Source: Spisula solida
Taxonomy: Eukaryota > Mollusca > Bivalvia > Venerida > Mactridae
Assembly: GCA_947247005.1 (NCBI GenBank)
Contig: OX365946.1
Coordinates: 46,092,734 to 46,156,733, forward strand
Reading direction: 5' to 3'
DNA: 64,000 nucleotides
Part shown: piece by piece, positions 12,068-23,975 of the stretch
How the letters are laid out: every line of letters starts with the position of its first letter
Position numbering within the stretch: position 1 is the stretch's first letter
The notes under the pieces: generated by a model
What the model saw: the letters and a program-made list of their open reading frames with translations, nothing else
What the model was told of the DNA's origin: nothing
The model's database searches: none
Position numbers and translations under genes: made by a program

Positions 12068-15000
12068 CTGTAAACAGTCAAACATCTAAAGTATGAACAA
12101 TGTCTATATTATTACAAATGAGTTAGGTGAATAAAAAAACTAGCATTGCGTGTTGGGATATTGAATCAATGTAGGCGGTACCAATGGAATGATTACGTTA
12201 TTACAGGAAAGGCCACACACATCCTCAAACAGATGTAAAAGAATTGGTTCATGTATTGGTTACGTGTATGCAGACAGTAAAGTATGGGGAGCGGTGGCCT
12301 AGAGGTAGGATGCGCACTTTGGGGTCGAGAGGTCCCGGGTTCGATTCCCGTCTGCACCACTGCTTAACTTCTCCGAGCAAGAACTATAACTCACAATGCT
12401 ACACTTAACCAATGTGTGCATTGGTACCTGTGAGGATGGTGTCTGTTCATGTTCGATATTCCTGGGCACCGAATCTCGATGTTGGCTGCACACAAACCTG
12501 GAGAGAAGAAGTCTCCCTAGGTTTCCTTAGATAACCCAATGACCAGGGGAAGTTAAATGTCAAAGGATGGCTGAACGGCTGAATTGCTGGAAGCGGCCCT
12601 CGAAAACTGGTAATTTAATTTAGTAAATGTATATACATGTAATAAAGTGCATACCAGCGACGCTAGCAGTTATAAAGCACGCCATACTGCCAGCTACCAG
12701 AGCCCGCAATGATACACGGAGGATGTCATCCTTTCTGTTAGGGGCCACAGCAGTCAGTGCCCCTATCATGATACCTAGTGCGACAATATTGGAGAATCCA
12801 CACAATGCGTATGTTGCCACCATTTCTGAATGAGGCTGAAGAGGAAATGAGAATACAAGTTGCATTTAAATTAAAGTTTCATCGCAGATTTCACAGTTCT
12901 CATCTACCTTTAATCCACAATTTAGATAATGTAACGCTAAAGGGATTAATTAATCCAAATTGACCGCATTATCTCATCCTACTTAAGTAATAAAAGACAT
13001 CAAATCCAAGCCGAAATTTGTAAACATTGGATATCGAAATAGCCGGAAGTATTTAATTTCTGTACCTATTGCTATGAAACATACGCCAGTCTCAGAAAAA
13101 ATATATCAACTTTTCAAAACATATAGGATCCCTATCGTTTCCCCAGTACCCTGTGAAACCTTGGAAAAGAAGACGGCTTAAAACTGTACGTAGTCCACTC
13201 GCACATAACCACTCCGAATGTATCACAGGGTGCTAGGAAAAAAGGCCCAGCTGCCGAAAGAGATCCTATACGTGGTGTAAACCATATTATAGTGTCCCCT
13301 TAGACTGGCGTATGTTTTACCGTATAGAAATCGATGAAGAAATAAAATACTAATGGCTATTTTTTGTTGAGCAAATGTTGATACATTTCGTCTTGGGTTT
13401 GTATTATTTAGTAATGTCAGAGCCACGTGGCAATGCTACACTCATACACATGTCACGTTAATAAACTATTTACTTTACTTACGTATTGGTATTTTTATAC
13501 ACCCCGCGTCAATGAAAAGTTACCACCCTATTGACACTTATATTTTAAAATGCACGTTACATTGTGTTAAAATCCGAACACGACTATGTTTTGACCTTAC
13601 TGTGTAGTCACAGCTTTCCTATTTAACACTATTTAAATGCACACATGCTGTGATAGGTCATATTGTATACAAAATACAGAGGTATATATAAGTGGTAACT
13701 TTTCAGTGACGTCCCGTATATATTCATTCAAATAAGATTGAAATAAAGTTTTGCGCGTCTGTTCATTTCAGAGAATTAATTATATTCCAGGCATCGTTTG
13801 CACCTATTCTCTGGAATGAACAATAATTTGTATTTCTCCTCAACATGATCATGCATATTATAGTCCGGAGTTTTGGGTGAACTATAATCAGTATAATGCA
13901 TAGTTTGTGGGTTTTTTATTCGATAAGCGTCTTCATTTCAAGTAAGTGCGTATCATCCATTACTATAGTAAAGCTTCCCAATTCCTGTATTTTCTATCTA
14001 TAGCTGGCCATGACATACACCATTTTACTTTTGGAAATGCTTGCACAATGTGGCACAATGCACCAACGGCTATCGTTCTTTCACGAAGTAGCGACATACC
14101 TACCTCCTCCCTTACAAGTAAAGAGGGTGCCGAGTAAGCTCCACCAGCACACAATCAGCAGACTATCAGGATAAACAACGACAGTATCTTATTTAGTTCT
14201 AAGTGAAATAAATAAACAAACAGTCCAGTTAACAATTCTACGAATGATAATAATTTATAAAAGGACCAGAGGTCGGTGATATATTTCGAGACAAAATACT
14301 AGCTAAGTAGCCTATTGGCAGAAAACATAAGCAGAACGTACTGATATAACTCCTCCAACAAGGGTGATATTTGTTCCTGACAATACAAGATCATTACTTC
14401 CGGTTTCCGTCCAGTTCCCTGTATATCCTTGACTCCATAAATCGTATAACTGAACTCTATTCTTACGGACTCTGCCTAGATCTTCATAGGCTATAAATTC
14501 GTTTATAAATGTTTTTATTCCGACCATGCGGGCGACAATGCGGCAATCTTCAGGTGCAACACCCATCAAAAACACCACTGGCCAAAACAAATAGGAACAG
14601 ATAAGCTGAAAAAAGAATACAACATTAATATAGATGTATGGTGCAAAATGTTTGAATTCATACACAGCTGTCCGTCCAATGAAGTGGACGCTTTGTCTTT
14701 GACACAGAGAGAATGGGTGAACAGTCGTTATGTACTTTCAGACCGTGTAGAACAACTGTTACAACATAATTAACTTCTTTCGGTGTCTCACATTCTCAAT
14801 GGAATAAGTACCGTGTTTCTCTTTTTAATGCCATGAGTACCAACAAATGTAATATTATAATGTAAAGTACCGATACCATTTTATCACCTTGGTAAACACC
14901 TCGAAGCGAACCCTTGACATTTCAACCATTAAGTAGACATTCTACGAGAGCTTAGCTAGCATTTGTTATAGTCATGTTCACAACGTTTACAGATGATACA

Positions 15001-18000
15001 TGTACGTGATAATGGTTAAACCTTTAAATGAACGGAAACATACTTACTTCAAATGACAAGGAGGGATAATCAGGTGGAGACAGTCCGACTCTATCACCAA
15101 ACCATTGTAAGGTAGAGTTTAGAAATTCCAGTAATGAGAAGAATGCAATGACACTGGCAAGAATGTAAGCTACGATGGAGATGGCCCCTACAGCCCCGAC
15201 TGATGCTGCGTCAATAATACCGGTCCCCAACCTGTGGATATCGAGATAATTCATAATGTACATATAGCTAGCTTAGAATTAGAAGTACAAAATCAATATT
15301 TTGAGAAAACAAGAAAAAAAACTGTCTGAACACTACTCTTTACTTATGGAAAAACAAGTTTTTTTGAACTTCAGTTTGGTCAACACAGATTACAAATATG
15401 CATGAGTCTTATAAGGTCGTGAATAGTACTTACGACCTTCTAATTCTAAGCCAGCGATATCATGTACTTACTAGCACAGCTTACCATGAGTATAACACTT
15501 TTTCTATGTAAAACTCCAAGTCGTAAATAGTTCAACAGCACTACATTTCTTGGAATTGATAATTGATAACGACTAAATTGCTCTTCCTCGAGACTCTGTC
15601 AACTTCTCTATGTGAGAACCACATTACCATATGCCATGCCACTGAAGAGCACAACCAAGCCCCGATCTCCCGAAGCATCTCAATCTGAGTCGAGATTTTT
15701 TAAAAATAATGGCATGTGTCTTCGAGATAATTTCCTTGGGAGACCATACTCTGAAAATTTGTACCACAAAACAGACGCATATAGGTTACTACAGTAAAAT
15801 ATTTTTAGCACAACTTAAGAATGATCTCAAATGTATACTCCTGACTTGAGCAAAATCTCAAAATTCAAACGCTCTATCAACAGGCTAGTCGTGCGAGGTA
15901 TGCAACATCTCGTATTTGCGTATTATGTATGATGTACATTTATCATCCTCATGGAGTTGGTGACTGGTGAAGCTTGTATAGATGTACATGTACATACCTG
16001 GGTATTTTCCCTACATCTATCTTACGATGTCTATTTTCTCTAGATTCTGGGAAGAACAATTTAGACATTGCTAAAGCAGCAGGAGCAGACATTACTGACG
16101 CTGACAATAAATGATTCGCCGGGGCCTGTAAAACAATTGTTCTATCAAGTGTCTTCTAACATATAACATATAAACAATATGGCCATATCATGTGATCTGT
16201 GACTAACGACAAAATTAATAAAACAGTCGCTTTAGACCGAATATATATTTTTGAAAGCATCTTTTATTTTATTTTTCAAAATGACGTCACATACTCTTAT
16301 GTACGTTTGTCTTGTCATGTTGCTAATATTAGTATATCAAATGATGAAACCACCCTAGATAATGTTTAACTTTAAGTGTCATTTTACCATCTGTTGATGT
16401 AGATCATTTACATATACATATACTATTATATATATTACATATACTATAACTAAGCTTAGTTCGTGCCGGTTTACTCCTTTTCCCTCATAAAAGTGTCGAT
16501 GACTTTTTTCTGAAGTCTGCCAACTTTGGTGATGAATTTGTTTCTGTTGCAATTTGTTTTGGGGTTGGCCCATTTTTGGCCTATTTTGACAGGACTAGTT
16601 CGTATGTGAGTATCGTAGTAATATATATGTACATACCCCATATAATATGTATATTGCCAAAGTACTTCCAGCTACAGTTGCAAATCCGTTCGTCATAACT
16701 GTATGTAGTTCGGATAGCGACATTTTGTCCAAGAACGGACGGACAATTGTTATTGCTTCCGCCTGTAATAATAAACATAAAATAGGGCTAAAACTCAATG
16801 ATATACAGTTAGCATTAACGTCCTGCCTCTTTATTCGCCAATCTTCTGATTGTCCGATGATCCAGTATCATCCGAAATATATTCCAATTTCTTTTATTTA
16901 TACGAAAATGTGCATTATACAAAAGATACCAAACGAACAACTGCATTTATTCGAAAAACATTTCCGACATATTAACATACGTATACAAATTTATAAGTCC
17001 TAGTTTGCGACTTAGTTTATATAGTATTTCAAGATATCTCAATCAGGACTATTTAAAGTCATGCTAAACTGTATAAGTAGATTTTCTAATAATTTCGATC
17101 CCCATGTCTCCTTATTTTCGGAGACTTCGCGTCAAAGCGACGGAACCAAAAACAACTACTTTTGTTTATTTTGTGTTTTTTTTTGTGTTGTTGTTTTGGT
17201 AATGCCAGTAAGAAATGTCTAGCTATGTAGGGCACTTTATTTAAGAAATAATGAATATGTACCTGTGTTTTATCAGAGAATAAAGCACGACCACGAGTTC
17301 TGATGCGTAGTAATTAAATCATGAATACTCATCCGAACAAGTGACTGTGTTTTATTATAGATAAAACACAAGTACATATTCCATATTTCGATTCTAACAT
17401 AGCTAATATTCCGCAATTGGCAACATAGCAATACATATAACCACTGTACTATTTTCTTCATCGGAACGCTATCAGGTTATTAACCGTAACTGTGTTTTAT
17501 CGGCAATTCATGCACATCTCGGTTTCCTCTATGTTTATATAAGTGAAACTGTTGGTTTTGTTAGAATATATATGTTATAACTGTCTTACCCAGCCAACAA
17601 ATATATTGATGGCCGCGTGAAGAGATTCCATGGCTCCAGTACCCAAACTGTACTCCATGATGAAGGCTATCTTCTCTATAAGAGCTTGAATCACTCCCAA
17701 ATAATACAGAACACTTATACTTGCACTGAAGAAAATCAGTACAGGCATCACCTGAAATAATCAATCAAGTAAGATAAGTGTTTGTTTTGTTCCCGGTGCT
17801 CTCCCTTTAATGATAAGACTTTGTCTAAAGTAGATGACATTTGGGAGATAAGTTATTCAACCTTCGAATGAGTATGGGAGTTGTGTGCAACTTCAGCTAC
17901 GGAACATGGTCGGCTTTATATAGTAGTTATTCTTTTCTTATTCAAGTATTATTCTTATACATTATATGTATCAAGCAAATGAAAGTCACTCGTATACTGG

Positions 18001-21000
18001 TATAATGGAGATAATAGCTTGTGATATTTCAAATTTCTCACTTTATCCTTATATCTGCCAAATCATGTGTATGAATTTATGTTGTCAATATTTGGCCAAT
18101 TTTGGGTTTTGGCAATTTTACAAATTTCGATTTCAGTGTGCATACAGCTTGAGGTATATGAAAATACTTGTATAAATTATATGTATTTATGGTTTTCATT
18201 GGTGAGTCCAAATGCAGCCCTATATCTTCCTCTTGTAGATGCATCCACCTCTCTAGTACAAATATCACTGAAGATTGATTGTATACTTACTGAGAAAGCG
18301 AAGAAATGATCCATGAAGTTATCACCAAACACAAACTTGGAACCAGCGTCAGCATATGATAAATAGGCCGTCACCCTATCACCTAGCCATAAAAACGCAT
18401 CATAACCCCATTGTGTCCGCAAAACAACAAGAGCAAATATTAGCTGCAATAACAGACCCCATAAAACGGGTCGCCATGTTACCTGGAAAATATGTAGAAA
18501 ATTGTGAATATTACATATCAACTAGTAGAAAAATACGAAAGTTCCGACGAGATGTTTATAATGTAGTATTTCCCTGTACGTTTTAGGACATTCAAAGCAA
18601 AACACATACTAGTATTTGAAATCAATCAATGTACGACCCTTTTCACTGTTCGTGTGGTCTAAATCGACGCGTGCCATCATAAGTTCATTGCTAGACTATA
18701 TCATATATTTGGCAATTATGACCGATTTTGCCTTGCATGTGCTTCACCTAATAGGCTAAATTACATAGGCTAAATTACAGACTAAAATTATGCTAAAATA
18801 ATGAACTGTTTGGAGGATGGGTATATACGTAATGGGCGGGTGATATCATTAATAAATTTAAGCTATAGCAACAAGTGAATTTATTATTTGTTCGACCCAA
18901 AATCATTGCTAGAACGACAAATGTGGTACATAACATGTACATAAAATTAAACCTGTAACCGTAATAATTCACAAAAACAACACTCTTTGGGGATGGAAGA
19001 CTAGTGAAATAATTATGTTAACAGGAAGTGACGTCACTATAAATAGAATTATACGAACCTGTCTAGGATCGTGGGAAGCGAAGAACATCAATAAGATGAA
19101 TATGAGAATACCGAATGCGCTGGTCAGAGAGGCAGGTCGCCGTAGCAACGTATCTACTAGTATAAATAATATAACAGCTACTGCAACGACCAGTGTTGAA
19201 ACCCTGAAAAACAAACATATTATTATTAGAAATTGTTGAAATACTAGTATGCTTTGTATGACGATGTACATTCGTGTATAAGCCAAATATAAACTTATTC
19301 TGATTCATAATAATATAGTTATTGAGACGACTGTTGAACTACAGTATCCTCAGGATAGCGTAGTCGGTGGAACGCTATACATTAGACTTTAACTTCCCGG
19401 ACACTCTGGGTTTGATCACAAGGTTGGTGAGGTATTCTGTGACAGTGAACACGAATATGTCCATCAATTTCACCCGGGGCAATGCTTGGTTCGATCACAA
19501 CTAGGTAAAGTCGTCTGTGACATTGGATAAACCATGTGTCTTCTACGGTCACCCGGAATAATATGGGTCCGAAAAAGGGATAGGCATGTATTGATCTTCT
19601 GCCAAATTTGCTTCCACCATGTCCATATCATTCACGCGGATAGTTGAGAGTTGCTTTTGAAAGAGCAAGTTAGTACTGATTGAGAATGAATTCTAAGAAC
19701 GCTGTTTAGATATATAGCCCGCAATATGAGACTTACGGTAACCAATCGGCTTAGCAACACATGATCTTCAAATCTTCAAATGCCGAGCATAGCCTGTAGT
19801 TGCCAGTCAGATGAGCCTATGAGTGCCTTCACCCGATTTTGAACCCGATTGCCAGATTAGACGACAAGCGCGCTATCCATTGAGAAACTGAGACACACAA
19901 ACAACCGGTCTTATCAGATCGGACCATTATCAGATTTTAGCACTTCGACACCCAGCTCCGAAGGCGGAAGCAACGTCTACTTAATCCGAGGTAAGATGAC
20001 TATATGTAAACTTACGCAATGATTAGTCTTCGGTAGACTTTGTACCTCCATGTCATAGGTTTGATGTACATATTGTATATGTAAACACCGTATAACTTCT
20101 TCACATAATGATATATCAGACCAAGTATTACAAGAACGGTAACCACAAGTAACCTTAACGAGCCTTCATCACCAAATCTGTAACTAAAATTTAAAAAACA
20201 TTTGCATCAAAATAATGCCTGCTTGTGCAATAGGCTGTATTCAAGTCAAATGAAGTTTGGAACCTTGTTATGATGATCCTTTCACAGAGCCAACCAGTGC
20301 AGAGATTCGGATAATGACATAACTCTCACAGTAAAACAAAATGACAATACATATCGTACTGGATTTAGTGTAACTAAGTAAAATGACAGGAAACAAGCTA
20401 TGGTGTCCCATATTGTACATGTATTAATAAACAAGAACATAATGAAAAACATTGAATTTGCTTCACTGGAAAGTTTGTCTAGAAATAACCATATTAGCCG
20501 AACCCGGTGCTATGGTTTCAACTTACCTAAATGCGACACCAAGATATACAATATACAAAACTACCAGACATACTATAAGTATCCATGCCAGTTTTGTTTT
20601 ATGTCGTTGATAGAGATGTCCCAACGTCAGTCGTATATATATCAACAATTGCAGCGGTGAAATAAAATGAAGATAACGCAATAAGGGTTCCAATCTAGAC
20701 ATAGGGTCCTCTCCATTGTCCCCTCGTGCTCCCATATCTATGTTAATTTCCTGAGAGAAATAAAGAAAGAATAATTTTAAATTAAAATGTAAGTGGTCTA
20801 CTGATAGATTTTTATTATTCATTTGCTTTAATATATATTTTAGCAAATTAGTAAGTTGGAGACAAAGTGGACTGTGAGGGACATGAAAACTGAAGGAGTG
20901 ATAGAAATCGTAGTGGATATTGATTATGTTCATCAAGTTTTAGAGGAAACCCCAATGATAGGTAAGAGGTGCAATGAAGGATATATCTAACACTACAGCA

Positions 21001-21858
21001 AAAAACGTGCCCGTTAGTATGCATCGTGTCTATTCTAATACTATCTCAATAACTGTTACGTGCATGTTCATGGAATTTAGTTATTACATTCAAAATAGAT
21101 TCACGTAACTTTGTGTAAAATTTGGAGGTTTATCTTGCCTTGTGCACGATTTAATAGCATCAGTGACATTACTTTTGGATCACCCACGTATAATGTTTTG
21201 AAATGAGGAGCTGAGTGGTGAAAAGATGGTTCCATACGCGGCAATGTATAAGGTGTAGCTTTATAATATTTAGCATACCAGAGCTCTGACAAAGATACAA
21301 AATCTAAGTGTTATGTCACGTATTGGTTGTAATGTTCAAGTCTTTCACCCACTTACCTGCCTGGTGATGTCAGGAGACACACACTTACCTGCCTGGTGAT
21401 GTCAGGAGACACACACTTACCTGCCTGGTGATGTCAGAAGACACACACTTACCTGCCTGGTGATGTCAGGAGACACACACTTACCTGCCTGGTGATGTCA
21501 GGAGACACACACTTACCTGCCTGGTGATGTCAGGAGACACACACTTACCTGCCTGGTGATGCCAGGAGACACACACTTACCTACCTGGTGATGTCAGGAG
21601 ACACATACTTACCTGCCTGGTGATGTCAGGAGACACACACTTACCTGCCTGGTGATGTCAGGAGACACACACTTACCTGCCTGGTGATGTCAGGAGACAC
21701 ACACTTACCTGCCTGGTGATGTCAGGAGAGTCTTTAGAAAAGTTGGTTTCCATTGAAATGTCTTGTTTTGTGGTATCATTAGCCTCTTCTGTAGAAACGT
21801 TCATAGGGAGCTGGCAGTCCACGGGTTCGTTCGCTACTTCAACATTTGTTTCAGCCAT
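12048..21858 (-). CDS. Concentrative nucleoside transporter (SLC28/CNT family)
   Basis: Twelve coding exons on the - strand, 5' to 3': 21858-21709, 20750-20527, 20183-20016, 19203-19059, 18482-18291, 17751-17590, 16762-16637, 16125-15998, 15231-15048, 14605-14342, 12835-12655, 12067-12048. Phases match at every junction and the sum is 647 residues, normal for this plasma-membrane Na+-coupled nucleoside symporter. Recognisable in order: hydrophilic N-terminus (MAETNVEVANEP), WRPVLWGLLLQLIFAL, YADAGSKFVFGDNF, INIFVGWAEA, FATVAGST, SASVMSAPAALAMSKLFFPE, FINEFIAYEDL, ATYALCGFSNIVALG. The start at 21858 is chosen because TTTCTCTGTAG just before it is a good splice acceptor and ACAATGG a good start context; an upstream ATG at 21891 would add 11 residues. 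Two substrate-site motifs depart from consensus (separate entries). Sequons NWT and NIT lie in the exon 14605-14342. Introns carry a SINE and several MITEs. Confidence 0.93.
12286..12622 (+). mobile_element. tRNA-derived SINE
   Basis: The 5' end is tRNA-like, with A-box region gcggtggcctagaggtagga and B-box ggttcgattcc, followed by about 250 bp of unrelated body ending gaaaactggtaatttaattt. It sits in the last CNT intron, opposite to the gene. The - strand reading GNRTRDL is the usual false translation of such a tRNA head. Confidence 0.75.
12655..12835 (-). CDS. CNT exon 11: second substrate motif, divergent
   Basis: Starts after TTTCCTCTTCAG and encodes PHSEMVATYALCGFSNIVAL and onward to ITASVAG, with donor gtatgc and phase 1. 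In CNTs the segment CGFANxGS supplies an Asn and a Ser that bind ribose (N368 and S371 in VcCNT). Here Asn is present but the Gly-Ser pair is Val-Ala. The preceding exon keeps the FINEFIAYE glutamate (E332 equivalent). Confidence 0.9.
13075..13330. repeat. Inverted-repeat MITE in CNT intron 10
   Basis: Perfect 16-bp inverted pair aaacatacgccagtct and agactggcgtatgttt, with further mirrored blocks inside (ggatccctat/gatcctata, accctgtga/tcacagggt). No coding capacity. Confidence 0.6.
13497..13722. repeat. Inverted-repeat MITE in CNT intron 10
   Basis: Ends match as an inverted repeat: gaaaagttaccac near the left end and gtggtaacttttc near the right, with cgtca/tgacg steps outside. The interior is AT-rich and non-coding. 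Confidence 0.55.
15271..15451. repeat. MITE with 15-bp perfect TIR
   Basis: gcttagaattagaag at the left and cttctaattctaagc at the right are perfect inverted repeats enclosing about 150 bp. Lies in CNT intron 8. A one-ended relative sits at 2914. Confidence 0.65.
17590..17751 (-). CDS. CNT exon 6: first substrate motif, divergent
   Basis: Encodes VMPVLIFFSASISVLYYLGV and ends LHAAINIFVGW. The next exon (16762-16637) opens AEAITIVRPFL, so the signature reads INIFVGWAEA where the family has GNIFVGQTEA/S. The junction is phase 0 with donor TGG|gtaaga and acceptor acag|GCG, and I see no alternative site that restores Gln-Thr. Asn and Val of NIFV (equivalents of Na+ ligands in the bacterial VcCNT structure) and the Glu are kept, while the Gln and Thr that contact the nucleobase become Trp and Ala. 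Confidence 0.88.
19340..19950. repeat. tRNA-like SINE relics in CNT intron 3
   Basis: Two A/B-box-like stretches: ggatagcgtagtcggtggaa with gggtttgatcac on the + strand near 19350-19420, and tctcaatggatagcgcgctt on the - strand near 19880. Neither folds as a tRNA. Boundaries are uncertain. Confidence 0.3.
21351..21734 (-). repeat. 32-bp tandem array of the CNT exon 1 splice donor, 12 copies
   Basis: Twelve copies at an exact 32-bp step (21351, 21383 and so on to 21703). On the - strand each unit is gtaagtgtgtgt followed by ctcctgacatcaccaggcag, that is, the first 12 bases of intron 1 plus the last 20 of exon 1. The copy at 21703 is the genuine exon edge, so the array is a serial duplication of the exon-intron junction. 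Every copy keeps gtaagt; the exon-side CAG is kept in all but one (TAG at the copy starting 21575). Skipping to the next donor adds 32 nt and shifts frame; skipping further meets an in-frame TAA formed by aggtaa. Confidence 0.95.
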
Positions 21859-21891
21859 TGTGCTTATTTTGTCTACAGAGAAATTCGACAT

Positions 21892-23130
21892 GATAATAAT
21901 AATATTAATAATAATAATAGCTTTATTTAAAGAAGATGACACATTAAGATCATACAAATTATACAAAAATGATAATCTTTTTTACAATGTGGTCTTCTAT
22001 CTGAAATAACGAAATACATTCAAATAAATTCAAATAAATCATTCTTACATATAAACAGACATTCATACATGCAATAGAACTTATTGCATTATATAAAAGA
22101 TATACACACCCATCTCAACAGTAATTAAAATAGAATGATTATAATAGTAAAATGAACATGTTGACTAATTTTTTATCATCAGATATTTCTTATATGTATG
22201 TTTAAAAGCTGATAAAGAATTCAAATTTCTAACAGAAAGGGGTATGCTGTTCCATAATTTCATTGATATATAGGACAAGGTATTTTGACCATAACTAGTG
22301 TGTATCTTCGCATGTGTTATATCTCTATGAGTTGTGGATCTCAATGAGTATAAAGTGTTGTTAGCAAAATGTAAGATATTTTGTAGGTATGAAGAAGTGA
22401 GACCATGTAAGCATTTGTATATGATGATTGCAGTAAGATATTTACATCTGTTTTCAAACGTTAACCATTCTAATTCTTGAAATAGTTCAATGGAAGGAGT
22501 GCGATTAGGTTTTCTAAGTATTATTTTTGCACAGCGCTTTTGTAGAATTTTTATTTTGGAGATATTTGTTTTACTACATGTGCTTCAGATAACGCAGCAG
22601 TAATCCATAGTTAATAATATGTAGGAATTAAAATAAAGTTGTTTCATGTCCTTAGTTAGGTAGTTGTTTATTCGTTTGAGCAGCGTTATTTTTAATTTCA
22701 ATTTATTGCAAACATATTTAATTTGTTTGTTCCAATTTAAATTATGATCAATATAGACGCCAAGAAGTTTTTGAGTTTTGACTTGCTCCAGTTGTGTATT
22801 GTTAACCTGGATATTTAGTTGCTCTAAATGTTTTAATTTATTTGTCGAACCGATTACCATGCATTTTGACTTTATGGGATGAACGAGCATGTTGTTTGCT
22901 TTACACCAGTGAGCCACCGTATTAGTGTCCTCCTGTAATTGAGATTGTAGACATTTTAGGTTGTTACATACAATGTCGAATCATCAGCATACAAATCAAT
23001 AGACGAATGACGAAGACGAGAACCTATATCATTTATGTATATAAGGAACAATAGGGGACCTAATATGTACCCCTGTGATACCACCAGAAACATACGTTGT
23101 TTACCGGAAGATTATAATACTCATTGGACA
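21892..23130 (-). mobile_element. 5'-truncated non-LTR retrotransposon (LINE)
   Basis: The - strand encodes reverse transcriptase pieces: QGYILGPLLF, INDIGSRLRHSSIDLYADD (catalytic YADD), then after a frameshift a 110-residue frame at 22917-22585 with KSKCMVIGS and LLGVYIDHNLNWNKQIKYVC, typical of CR1/Jockey-clade enzymes. The 3' end is an ATTATT-rich simple tail at about 21892-21925. It abuts the first coding exon of the CNT gene, presumably in its first, 5'-UTR intron. Dead copy. Confidence 0.85.
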
Positions 23131-23291
23131 AACCAACTTCCATCACAGATTCCAATTAGAGTATTCCTAAAAACGAGTTTTAGAACAATTTATTAAAGCT
23201 TGGTGATTTACGCGTACACTAATTGAAAGATGTACTAGAAATGTATGCCCATTTGAAAAATTAATAGTTTTGTCATAGCATTGGCTAAAAT

Positions 23292-23415
23292 CACAGGTAA
23301 CTGTATCATTAATAAAGAGTAAAAAAATATTTTTTATACAATTGATATTATCTTATAAATTTTATAAAAAAAAATTGTTTTTGTTTACTTTTTATTAATG
23401 ATACAGTTACCTGTG
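23292..23415. repeat. Small palindromic MITE
   Basis: cacaggtaactgtatcatta on the left is mirrored by taatgatacagttacctgtg on the right around an AT-rich centre. A diverged relative lies at 62838-62964. Confidence 0.65.
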
Positions 23416-23709
23416 GCTAAATTATCCGTAATTAGAAACCTTTGTGATAAAATTGCAGCTGAAAATATCTCGCTATGTCGCGTACACGTCATTACGTGAC
23501 ACAACTTTTATACATTAAAACGACTTCCAGTTTTTTTAACAAATACATTTTTGCTAGGTTTCTGTATATAAATTGCGAGTATCAAATATCAGGCTTTTCA
23601 TTACGTTTGTTTGTGCAAATGTTGCATGTTGTAATTAAAAGTGACATGTATTTAGGTAAAACAATAGGTTAACAACGTGTTTTATTCAAATGAAAGCATT
23701 GGTTAATAC

Positions 23710-23975
23710 AGATGTACATTGTGAGTTGCCTCGAATAACACCGTCCGTTGTTTACATATTGTTGCTCTACAGAGGTTCAATGTATAGTACGTATAGTAAA
23801 TATCGGCTTATGCAATGCTGTGAAGGTTTTGTTGTAGAAAGGTTGTTGCTATACAGAGGTTAGATTATAGTAAAAATATCGGCTTGGTGGATTTCGAAGG
23901 AGTTGTTATAGATGTTGTTGCTACATAGATGGCCGCTCTGTAGAGATTGTACTGTTTACTGCGATTACCCGACAA
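23710..23975 (+). repeat. Dispersed repeat shared with 34981-35680
   Basis: Contains diverged runs around the phrase gttgttgctctacagaggtt, which recurs inside the insert at 34727-36029. Possibly a decayed pogo/Tigger-type MITE. Limits are unclear. Confidence 0.3.

Noticed and set aside
12299..12493. 64-residue - strand ORF containing GNRTRDL
   Set aside because: This is the known false reading of a tRNA-like SINE head on the opposite strand.
13963..14154. 63-residue - strand ORF (SAPSLLVREEVGMSLLRERT) as a CNT exon
   Set aside because: No match to the transporter between exons 10 and 11, which join in phase without it.
21351..21734. CRISPR-like reading of the 32-bp array
   Set aside because: Units are contiguous with no spacers, in an animal genome, and derive from an exon-intron junction.
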